From NCBI GenBank assembly GCA_025362615.1, contig JANYFQ010000401.1, positions 1-7,329 of the forward strand: a stretch of DNA of 7,329 nucleotides. Direction: 5' to 3'. Below are positions 1 through 5,801 of this stretch, in pieces. Both the position numbers and the translations under genes were made by a program. Within the stretch, counting starts at the first letter, position 1. Every line of letters starts with the position of its first letter. This DNA comes from Hymenobacter sp. (lineage in GTDB: Bacteria; Bacteroidota; Bacteroidia; Cytophagales; Hymenobacteraceae). The notes beneath the pieces are model-generated. The model had not been told where the DNA came from. It did no database searches and worked only from the letters and a program-made list of their open reading frames with translations.

Positions 1-121
1 GAGTGGGGTGCCGCCCCTGCTGAGTGGAGTGCCGCCCCTGCTGAGTGGGGTGCCGCCCCTGCTGAGTGGGGTGCCGCCCCTGCTGAGTGGGGTGCCGCCC
101 CTGCTGAGTGGGGTGCCGCCC
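1..121. repeat. 21-bp GC-rich tandem array, about 5.8 copies
   Basis: Copies start at 1, 22, 43, 64, 85 and 106, and the last breaks off after 16 bases at 121. The copies are identical except for one G-to-A change at position 28 in copy 2. Each intact unit contains the 13-mer GGGGTGCCGCCCC, which can pair with itself as a small hairpin; the change in copy 2 disrupts it. The period is a multiple of three, so two forward frames stay open, reading repeats of EWGAAPA (stop at 130-132) or SGVPPLL (stop at 137-139). It could therefore be the tail of a gene starting left of the window, but the sequence does not show this. A noncoding intergenic array seems more likely, because the same core recurs at 4297-4309 in clearly noncoding DNA. 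Confidence 0.9.
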
Positions 122-232
122 TTTTGGGGTAGCGCGTAAGGGCCATTTTGAAACAGGGCTGTTGAAATTGTTTGGGTTGGTGCCCGCTGGTTGAACTTGT
201 TCATCCCCAACCACCCCTGACGAGCCCTTGAA

Positions 233-272
233 CCAGAAACCAGAAACCAAACCAGAAACCAGAAACCAGAAA
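233..272. repeat. CCAGAAA heptamer tandem array
   Basis: Five perfect CCAGAAA units lie at 233-239, 240-246, 252-258, 259-265 and 266-272, with one shortened CCAAA unit at 247-251. Read on the other strand the unit is GGTTTCT, one base away from the GGTNTTN heptamer of the arrays at 4031-4100 and 4309-4406. The arrays may thus belong to one heptamer family. No function can be assigned. Confidence 0.85.
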
Positions 273-308
273 ACTACCCCCCCTCCCCAAATGCGGTACA
301 CGCGGCGC

Positions 309-340
309 TTGCGCCCGGCTGGCCCCGGCCCCCACCTTTG
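309..340 (+). promoter_or_regulatory. Possible Bacteroidota-type promoter for the T9SS protein gene
   Basis: TTG at 309-311 and CACCTTTG at 333-340 are separated by 21 bases. This fits the Bacteroidota sigma-factor pattern of a -33 TTG and a -7 TAnnTTTG, with one mismatch (C for the first T). Transcription would start near 346, leaving a leader of about 45 bases before the ATG at 391. The match is short and lies in GC-rich sequence, so chance is possible. Confidence 0.4.
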
Positions 341-390
341 TGCTGGCTGCCACGAAGGCGGTTTTTTGCTCTTTTTTACTGTTGAACCCC

Positions 391-3300
391 ATGAAAAACA
401 ACTTCCTTTCGTTGCGCCGCTTTGGGCGGCCCGCGCTGCTGGCGGGGCTGCTGCTGCTGCTGGCCGCCAGCCGCGGCTGGGCCATGAACCCCTTCCGCGA
501 CCTGCGCCTCATGCCCCGGCAAGAAGCCTACGTGCCCCTGAGCGGCGGCACGGCCGTAACGGCCGTGCAGGCCGACGAAGGCGTGTCGGCGGCCCTGCCG
601 CTGGGCTTCGACTTCAAATTCAACGGGGCCAGCTACGCCCAGGTGTACGCCGCCTCGAACGGCTTTTTGTCCTTCAACCCCGACATCACCGCCGCCGCCG
701 CCTCGCCCACCAACGACCTGAACGCCGCCGACCCCGACGCCGCCCCGCTGCTGGCCGCCCTCTGGGACGACCTCGACGGCAGTGCCGGCACGGCCAGCTA
801 CCGCACCACGGGCGCGGCCGGCAGCCGGGTGTTTGTGTTTGAGTGGCGCAACTGGCAGTGGGGCCGCACCGCCAGCGGGGCCAACATTTCGTTCCAGGCC
901 CGCCTCTACGAAGGCACAAACCGCATCGAATACGCCTACACCGACGCGGGCAGCCCGGCCGTGGCCGGCGACGGCGCTTCCATCGGCGTGGCCACCGACA
1001 GCTTTTTTGCTTCCCTCGACGGCACCGGCCCCGCCCCGGCCCTGGCCCTGACCACGGCCCACAACGCCCTGCTCGCCCCGCCCGCCACCGGGCAGGTGTA
1101 CGCCCTGCTGCCGCCCCCCTCGCCCGCCAACGACGACTGCACCGGGGCCGCGCTGCTCGCCGTGGCCCCGGCCACCAACCGCTGCGCCACCGCCTACACC
1201 GGCACCAACCGCTTCGCCACGCCCTCGGGCAGCAGCCAGGCCAACACCTGCGTGGACCGCCGCGACACCTGGTACCGCTTCGTGGCCCCGGCCTCCGGGG
1301 CCGTGCGGGTGCTGGTATCGGCCAACGGCACGGCCGACGTGGAAGTCCTGAGCGGTACGTGCAGCGCCCTCACGAGCGTGTTTTGCGGCGGCACGGGCAA
1401 CGCCAACGGCAACGAAGTGCCGGGCCTGACCGCCGGCAACACCTATTACGTGCGGGTGCAGGTGCCCCGGTTCGGCGAAAGCCAACCGTTTTCGGTGTGC
1501 GTGAGCGAGCTGCTCGCCGCCCCGGCCCTCACCAACGACGAGTGCGCCACCGCCCTCGCCGTGCCCGTGGGCAGCACCTGCGCCCCCGGCACCTACGCCC
1601 TGGCCGGGGCCACGCCCAGCGCCGGGGCCGCCACGCCCAGCTGCGAGCGCAACCCCGTGGCCGACGTGTGGTTCCGCTTCGTGGTGCCCGCGAGCGGCAC
1701 CGTGTACGCCCAAACCAGCGGCGGCGCGGCCCTGGGCGGCCTTTCGTCGGTGGGCCTGGCCCTGTACAGCGGCACCTGCGCCACGGGCTTCGTGGAGCTG
1801 GGCTGCAACGTGAGCAACGGCGACGGGCAGTACGGGCGCGTGGCCCTCACGGGCCGCACCCCCGGCGAGGTATTGTACGCCCGCGCCTGGGACGGCTTCG
1901 GCGGCAACGGCGGCTCCTTTGGCCTGTGCGTGAGCAACGCCACCGTCGGCGATTTGGTGGTGGATGCCCTCAATAGCTTCGTGCAGGGCACCTACCGCAG
2001 CGTCACCATCGCCCCCAGCGGCGGGGCCGAACTCGCGGGCACCCTCACCGTCAATGCGGCCCTCACCATCGCCGACGGCGGCAGCCTCAACATAGCCGAC
2101 CAGCAGGTGAACGGCCCCGGCACTTTCGCGGTGGCAGCGGGCGGCACGCTCATCGTCAAGAACAGCGCGGGGCTGTACGCCACCGGGGCCAGCGGCCCGG
2201 TGCAAACGGCCGGGGTCCGCTCGTTTTCGACCGATGCCAACTACACGTTTCGGGTGGAGCCGGGGGCGGTGTCCGGCCCCGGTTTGCCGGCTACCGTCCG
2301 CAACCTGTACGTGAATACTGACGTGGACGAGAACTTCGACGCCGGCATAATTCCCGGCCCCGGCAGCCTGACCCTGAGCGGCCCCATGGCCGTGCGCCAG
2401 CGCCTCCACCTCAAGCGCAACCTCGTCAGCACCAGCACCAACCTGCTCACGCTGCTCTCGACGCCTACCCAGGGCACGGCCCTTATTTTTAACGACACCG
2501 ACGGGGCCAGCATCAACCCCAGCCCGGCCGCCGTGGTGCAAGGCCCCGTGCGGGTGCAGCGTGCCATCGACCCCGCCCGCAACGCCGGGGCCGGCTACCG
2601 CCACTACGCTTCGCCGGTGGGCGGCGCCACCGTGGCCGACCTGGCCACCACCGGCTTCAGCCCGGTCGTCGGGTCGGCCTACAACAGCAGCGCCACGCCG
2701 GGCAGCACCGTGCCCTTCCCCACCGTGTTCGGCTACGACGAAAGCCGCCTCAGCACCTCGCCCGCCCTCGGCGGCACCGCCTTCGACAAGGGCTGGGTAG
2801 CCCCCGCCGCCGCCACCGAGCCCCTGGCCGTGGGCCGCGGCTACACCGTGAACCTCGGTGCCAGCAGCCTCGTGCAGCTCACCGGCCCCGCCACCAGCGG
2901 CCCCGTGAGCCTGCCCCTGGGCCGGGGGCCGCAGGCCGAAGCCGGCTGGCACTTTCTGGGCAACCCCTACCCCTCGCCCCTCGACTGGAGCCAGGTGAGC
3001 ATCCCGGCCGACGTGAGCGGGGCCGTGTACGTCTTCGAGAGCACGAGCCAGTACGCCGGCAGCTACCGCAGCTACATCAACGGCATCGGCAACCCGATTG
3101 TGGCCAGTGGCCAGGGCTTTTTTGTGCGTCAAACCGGCGCGGCCGGCTCAACCGCCGCCCTGCTGCTCGACAACGCGGCGCGGGTCACGGAATTTGCCGA
3201 CGGCAGCAGCACCACCTTCCGCCGCCCCGCCGCCGACCGCCGCCCCCTGGTGCAGCTTGGCCTGCGCCCCGCCGGCGGCCCCCTCGCCGATGCCGACCCC

Positions 3301-3972
3301 GTCACCGTCTATTTTGAAACCGGGGCCACGTCGGGCCTGGACGCGGCCTTCGATGCCGCCAAAATCCTCAACCCCGGCCTGGCCAGCGTGTTCGTGCTGG
3401 CCGGGGCCGAGCGCCTGGCCATCAGCGGCCTCGCCCCGCCGACCCCCGGCACTACCCTGGCGCTGCCCCTGGGCCTGGCCGTGCCGCAGGCCGGCCGCTA
3501 CGTCCTCAGCGCCGACGCGCTCCGCCACCTCGCCCCCGCCGGCCTGGCCCGCGTGGCCCTGCTCGACCGCGCCACCGGCCAGCAAACCGACCTCACCGCG
3601 CCCGGCACCGCCTACGCCTTCGCCCTCAGCACCACCGAGCTGACCAGCCTGGGCCGCTTCGCCCTCGTCTTCAACCCCGGCGCGGCCCCGCTGGCCACGG
3701 CCACCGGCCTGGCCGCCCAAATCGGCCTCTACCCCAACCCGGCCCACGGCCGCTTCACGCTCAGCCTGCCCGCCCTCGCGGGTACCGCCACCGTGCAGCT
3801 CACGCTCCGCAACGCCCTGGGCCAGCCGGTGCAGCCCACCCGCACCCTGCCCCTCACCCCCACCGGTGCCATCGCCGATTTCGACACCCAGGCCCTGGCC
3901 CCCGGCGTGTACCTGTTGCAAGTGCAGGCCGCCGGTCAGCCTATCCTCACCCGCCGCGTGGTGGTGGAATAG
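391..3972 (+). CDS. Large secreted multidomain protein with T9SS type A sorting domain
   Basis: This predicted 1193-residue protein would cross the inner membrane by Sec and the outer membrane by the type IX secretion system. Residues 1-31 are a signal peptide: KNN and RR near the start, a leucine-rich core, and a likely cut after GWA. Residues about 45-240 resemble the nidogen-like beta-sandwich found in other Bacteroidota exoproteins (SNGFLSF, LWDDLDG, FEWRNW, RIEYAY). Two related six-cysteine domains follow, opening with NDDC (247-250) and NDEC (382-385); each has a W-[YF]-R-F-V-x-PASG strand. Residues about 520-620 look like a beta-solenoid. Residues about 736-915 carry the GNPYPS..DW region common in T9SS cargo. 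The last 81 residues, from LYPNP (1113) to RRVVVE, form the type A sorting domain (TIGR04183-like). The ATG at 391 is chosen because it starts the signal peptide; an in-frame GTG at 340 is less likely. Third codon positions are strongly GC-rich. No enzymatic motif is seen, so a surface or adhesive role is only a guess. Confidence 0.93.
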   Translation: MKNNFLSLRRFGRPALLAGLLLLLAASRGWAMNPFRDLRLMPRQEAYVPLSGGTAVTAVQADEGVSAALPLGFDFKFNGASYAQVYAASNGFLSFNPDITAAAASPTNDLNAADPDAAPLLAALWDDLDGSAGTASYRTTGAAGSRVFVFEWRNWQWGRTASGANISFQARLYEGTNRIEYAYTDAGSPAVAGDGASIGVATDSFFASLDGTGPAPALALTTAHNALLAPPATGQVYALLPPPSPANDDCTGAALLAVAPATNRCATAYTGTNRFATPSGSSQANTCVDRRDTWYRFVAPASGAVRVLVSANGTADVEVLSGTCSALTSVFCGGTGNANGNEVPGLTAGNTYYVRVQVPRFGESQPFSVCVSELLAAPALTNDECATALAVPVGSTCAPGTYALAGATPSAGAATPSCERNPVADVWFRFVVPASGTVYAQTSGGAALGGLSSVGLALYSGTCATGFVELGCNVSNGDGQYGRVALTGRTPGEVLYARAWDGFGGNGGSFGLCVSNATVGDLVVDALNSFVQGTYRSVTIAPSGGAELAGTLTVNAALTIADGGSLNIADQQVNGPGTFAVAAGGTLIVKNSAGLYATGASGPVQTAGVRSFSTDANYTFRVEPGAVSGPGLPATVRNLYVNTDVDENFDAGIIPGPGSLTLSGPMAVRQRLHLKRNLVSTSTNLLTLLSTPTQGTALIFNDTDGASINPSPAAVVQGPVRVQRAIDPARNAGAGYRHYASPVGGATVADLATTGFSPVVGSAYNSSATPGSTVPFPTVFGYDESRLSTSPALGGTAFDKGWVAPAAATEPLAVGRGYTVNLGASSLVQLTGPATSGPVSLPLGRGPQAEAGWHFLGNPYPSPLDWSQVSIPADVSGAVYVFESTSQYAGSYRSYINGIGNPIVASGQGFFVRQTGAAGSTAALLLDNAARVTEFADGSSTTFRRPAADRRPLVQLGLRPAGGPLADADPVTVYFETGATSGLDAAFDAAKILNPGLASVFVLAGAERLAISGLAPPTPGTTLALPLGLAVPQAGRYVLSADALRHLAPAGLARVALLDRATGQQTDLTAPGTAYAFALSTTELTSLGRFALVFNPGAAPLATATGLAAQIGLYPNPAHGRFTLSLPALAGTATVQLTLRNALGQPVQPTRTLPLTPTGAIADFDTQALAPGVYLLQVQAAGQPILTRRVVVE

Positions 3973-3992
3973 TTTACTTCTTTTTTCTGCAC

Positions 3993-4027
3993 AAAAGGCC
4001 GTTCCCAGGTTGGGAGCGGCCTTTTTT
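3993..4027 (+). terminator. Rho-independent terminator after the T9SS protein gene
   Basis: AAAAGGCCGTTCCCA (3993-4007) pairs over a GGT loop with TGGGAGCGGCCTTTT (4011-4025). This is a 15-bp stem with one G-T pair, and a run of six T spans 4022-4027. It begins 20 bases after the stop codon. The A-run on the left arm would give a U-run in the opposite direction too, so it may also stop transcripts arriving from the lpxB side. Confidence 0.9.
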
Positions 4028-4030
4028 GTG

Positions 4031-4100
4031 GGTGTTGGGTGTTCGGTGTTGGGTTTTAGGTGTTGGGTTTTAGGTGTTCGGTATTCGGTGTTCGGTATCA
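4031..4100 (+). repeat. GGTNTTN heptamer array, 10 copies (left flank of palindrome)
   Basis: Ten consecutive heptamers fill exactly 70 bases: GGTGTTG, GGTGTTC, GGTGTTG, GGTTTTA, GGTGTTG, GGTTTTA, GGTGTTC, GGTATTC, GGTGTTC, GGTATCA. Variation is confined to positions 4 and 7, apart from the last unit. The array ends where the palindrome at 4101 begins. Open frames through it (peptides such as RCWVLGF on the other strand) are by-products of the repeat. Confidence 0.92.
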
Positions 4101-4308
4101 GAGCGAAGCCCCGTCCCAACCGCGAAGCGGCGTTATGTTGGTAGCACGTAGGCGGTAAGGCCGTTCGAGCCGCAACGCGGCGGCACCTCCCTCCCTGCGC
4201 CGGGCAAGATTTGCCCCTGGAGGTATCGCCGCGTCGCGGCTTTGGTGGTCCGATGTCGAAAAAACTACCAACGTGGCACCGCTTCGCGGTTGGGACGGGG
4301 TTCCGCCC
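4101..4308. repeat. 208-bp nested palindrome, possible structured RNA or MITE-like repeat
   Basis: The element is symmetric about 4204.5. The outer arms 4109-4130 and 4279-4300 are a perfect 22-bp inverted repeat. Inside them, 4137-4144 pairs perfectly with 4265-4272, and 4168-4190 pairs with 4219-4241 with three mismatches. Five small hairpins sit along it: CCGC/GCGG at 4120-4130, GCCGC/GCGGC at 4169-4181, GGGCAA/TTGCCC at 4202-4216, GCCGCG/CGCGGC at 4228-4240 and CCGC/GCGG at 4279-4289. No open frame here looks like a protein and no transposase is present. From memory, comparable interspersed palindromes with a CTACCAAC linker and small variable-stem hairpins occur in other Bacteroidota genomes; I cannot verify that here. 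Neither end carries a T-run, so it is not a standard terminator. Confidence 0.85.
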
Positions 4309-4406
4309 CAAAACCTAAAACCCAAAACCCAAAACCTAAAACCTAAAACCCAACACCTAAAACCCAACACCCAACACCTAAAACCCAACACCCAACACCT
4401 AAAACT
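4309..4406 (-). repeat. Inverted GGTNTTN heptamer array, 13-14 copies (right flank of palindrome)
   Basis: Read on the plus strand, the units CAAAACC, TAAAACC and CAACACC run without interruption from 4309 to 4399 (13 copies), followed by a degenerate TAAAACT. Their reverse complements are GGTTTTG, GGTTTTA and GGTGTTG, the same family as the array at 4031-4100 but in the opposite orientation. The array begins directly at the end of the palindrome and ends 15 bases before the lpxB stop codon. Confidence 0.92.
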
Positions 4407-4421
4407 CAACCGCCCTATTCC

Positions 4422-5537
4422 CTAAACCCCCGCCCGCAAATACCCCACCATCAACTCTGCTGTTTTGTCGGCCGCCTGCTGCTGGCCCAGCTTGGCGTGC
4501 ACATCAGCGTAGCCTTCAGCAATGCGCTGCTGCGTGGCGGGGTCTTCGAAAATCTTCTTCAATTCATCCACCAAATTGCGCGAGGTGAAATCGCCCTGAA
4601 TAAGCTCCTTCACCACCTCACGGCCCGCAATCAAATTAACGAGTGAAATAAACGGCACCCTAATTACGAGCTTGCCGATGGCGTAACTGACCACGCTGGT
4701 GCGGTAGCACACCACTTGCGGTACCCCAAACAAAGCCGTTTCAAGAGTAGCCGTGCCGCTCGTGACGAGCGCGGCGCGGGCGTGGGCCAACAAATCAAAA
4801 GTTTGATTAAATAAAAATCGAATGCCGTTGCGCTCAAAGTGCGCGTAATACGCCCGGTCCAGATTATCGACCCCCGCCACGATGAATTGGTACTCTTGAA
4901 AAGGGGGCAGCGCGGCCACCATCTCGTGCAGCATTTCTTCAATTTCCTGCTTGCGCGAGCCGGGCAGCACCGCAATTATCGGGCGGGCGGGGTCAAGCTG
5001 ATTGCGCTCGTAAAAATCGGCGGTCGGCACAAATTCGGCCACCGCATCGGCCGTCGGATTGCCCGAATAATCAACTTTATACCCGTGCTTTTGGTAAAAT
5101 TCTTCCTCGAAAGGCAGAATGACAAACATCTTATCGACCCGCGCTTTCACCTGCTCGACGCGGCCCGTATTCCAGGCCCAAAGTTTGGGCGAGATGTAAT
5201 AAAAAACTCTTATGCCGAGAGCTTTGGCAAATTTGGCCACCCGCAAATTAAATCCAGCATAATCAATTAAAATCAGCACGTCGGGCTGATAATTAATTAA
5301 ATCCTGCTCGCACTCTTTCAAGTATTTGCGGAATTTCAGGACGCTAGTAGCCGCCTCCACAAACCCCATCACCGACAAATCTTTGTAGTGATGAACCAGC
5401 TCGCCGCCAGCCGCTTGCATCATATCGCCCCCCCAGCAACGGAAGCTCGCCGCCGCATCCTGCCGCTTCAATGCTTCCATTAAATGCGCCGCGTGAAAAT
5501 CGCCCGAACGCTCGCCGGCAATGAGGTAGTATTTCAT
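4422..5537 (-). CDS. lpxB: Lipid-A-disaccharide synthase (LpxB)
   Basis: This 371-residue GT19 glycosyltransferase joins UDP-2,3-diacylglucosamine to lipid X, forming the tetraacyl disaccharide 1-phosphate of lipid A on the cytoplasmic face of the inner membrane. Visible family motifs are GERSGD (8-13, usually GEASGD), MGFVE (57-61), IDYAGFNLR (91-99, with the likely catalytic Asp92), SPKLWAW (116-122), LPGSRKQEI (191-199) and the nucleotide-sugar site SGTATLETALFGVPQVV (260-276). Length is close to the family norm, so the gene is intact. The start at 5537 places the LIAGERSGD strand at the N-terminus as expected; no Shine-Dalgarno sequence precedes it. It converges on the T9SS protein gene and lies 264 bp downstream of the pterin synthase on the same strand. 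Parts of the gene use AT-rich codons (TTA ATT AAT TAT around 5288-5303), unlike the T9SS gene. A promoter is not evident, because the upstream region is filled with repeats. Confidence 0.97.
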   Translation of the reverse strand: MKYYLIAGERSGDFHAAHLMEALKRQDAAASFRCWGGDMMQAAGGELVHHYKDLSVMGFVEAATSVLKFRKYLKECEQDLINYQPDVLILIDYAGFNLRVAKFAKALGIRVFYYISPKLWAWNTGRVEQVKARVDKMFVILPFEEEFYQKHGYKVDYSGNPTADAVAEFVPTADFYERNQLDPARPIIAVLPGSRKQEIEEMLHEMVAALPPFQEYQFIVAGVDNLDRAYYAHFERNGIRFLFNQTFDLLAHARAALVTSGTATLETALFGVPQVVCYRTSVVSYAIGKLVIRVPFISLVNLIAGREVVKELIQGDFTSRNLVDELKKIFEDPATQQRIAEGYADVHAKLGQQQAADKTAELMVGYLRAGV

Positions 5538-5542
5538 CTGAT

Positions 5543-5582
5543 TTAATTGTCTAATTGTTGAATTGCTTAATTGTTGGTCGTT
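5543..5582 (+). repeat. nnAATTGn octamer array, forward block
   Basis: Four octamers (TTAATTGT, CTAATTGT, TGAATTGC, TTAATTGT) span 5543-5574, followed by TGGTCGTT. The stretch 5545-5584 is inverted-repeated, with only a few differences, at 5700-5739 and 5752-5791. It starts only five bases upstream of the lpxB start codon, so any lpxB leader transcript runs through it. Confidence 0.85.
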
Positions 5583-5587
5583 CTTAC

Positions 5588-5670
5588 AATGAAGCTGTTT
5601 AGAAAGTCAATAGCCCGGCGCTGGCGCGCGTTAAAAACGCACACCAGCCGACTTTCTAAACAGCTTCAAT
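5588..5670. mobile_element. 77-bp MITE-like palindromic element
   Basis: Perfect 18-bp terminal inverted repeats, GAAGCTGTTTAGAAAGTC at 5591-5608 and its complement at 5650-5667, enclose a 41-base GC-rich centre. That centre holds an inner hairpin (GCGTT 5628-5632 with AACGC 5636-5640; CTGG 5621-5624 with CCAG 5644-5647). AAT flanks both ends (5588-5590 and 5668-5670), which fits a 3-bp ANT target duplication as made by the ISL2 group of the IS5 family. It interrupts an octamer array and its GC content differs sharply from the flanks. There is no coding capacity, so mobility would need a transposase elsewhere. AAT is common in this AT-rich setting, so the duplication may be chance. Alternatively it is a stable hairpin acting as an attenuator or terminator between the pterin synthase gene and lpxB. 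Confidence 0.6.
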
Positions 5671-5674
5671 TGAT

Positions 5675-5793
5675 AAAATTGTCTGATTATTGAATTGCCA
5701 GAACGACTAACAATTAAGCAATTCGACAATCAGACATTTGTCTTAATTGCCAGAACGACCAACAATTAAGCAATTCAACAATTAAGCAATTAA
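5675..5793. repeat. Octamer arrays in forward and inverted orientation
   Basis: A forward block (AAAATTGT, CTGATTAT, TGAATTGC; 5675-5698) is followed by an inverted block (5700-5739), a short forward remnant (5743-5750) and a second inverted block with four clean units ACAATTAA, GCAATTCA, ACAATTAA, GCAATTAA (5762-5793). AATTGCCAGAACGAC recurs 52 bases apart (5693 and 5745). 5680-5697 and 5719-5736 form an 18-bp inverted repeat with two differences. The array ends 8 bases after the stop codon of the pterin synthase gene, so it forms that gene's 3' region; no typical terminator with a T-run is seen. Confidence 0.85.
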
Positions 5794-5801
5794 AAACCAA
5801 T

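Larger units (their letters stand above)
122..390. other. Gene-free region upstream of the T9SS protein gene
   Basis: No convincing coding region is seen here. It contains a heptamer array (233-272), a possible promoter (309-340) and a T-rich leader (361-378) before the ATG at 391. The frame of the downstream gene stays open back to a GTG at 340, but the residues this would add do not resemble a signal peptide start. The GTG also overlaps the last base of the proposed -7 box, so it would lie upstream of the transcription start. Confidence 0.6.

Noticed and set aside
1..121. CRISPR array
   Set aside because: The 21-bp units are contiguous, with no spacers between them.
228..842. Open frame on the plus strand starting in the CCAGAAA array
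   Set aside because: It starts in a simple repeat and runs out of frame through the signal peptide region of the T9SS gene. The product is Arg/Pro/Gly-rich with no recognisable features.
843..1976. 377-codon open frame on the plus strand inside the T9SS gene
   Set aside because: It is an out-of-frame reading of GC-rich codons, giving an Arg/His/Gly-rich peptide without domain similarity.
376..3132. Very long open frame (918 codons) on the minus strand, antisense to the T9SS protein gene
   Set aside because: It mirrors a GC-rich gene with GC-ending codons. Its peptide is a Gly/Ala/His/Arg-rich low-complexity string without domains, while the plus-strand frame has a signal peptide, known domains and a sorting domain.
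4101..4308. CRISPR array or tRNA in the hairpin-rich palindrome
   Set aside because: There are no equal direct repeats with unique spacers, and no cloverleaf with an anticodon arm and CCA end. The repeats are inverted, not direct.
3148..4311. 387-codon open frame on the minus strand spanning the palindrome and the end of the T9SS gene
   Set aside because: It crosses the terminator, heptamer array and palindrome and continues antisense to the T9SS gene. Composition is repetitive and there is no domain.
4098..4409. Minus-strand open frame with RCWVLGF repeats
   Set aside because: The peptide repeats are the direct translation of the heptamer array. A 7-bp period read as codons repeats every 21 bases without implying a protein.
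5591..5667. Ordinary rho-independent terminator for the pterin synthase gene
   Set aside because: The stem is strong, but no T-run follows it on the minus strand, and it lies about 135 bases past the stop codon. A MITE-like origin explains the perfect ends and AAT flanks better, though a terminating effect is not excluded.
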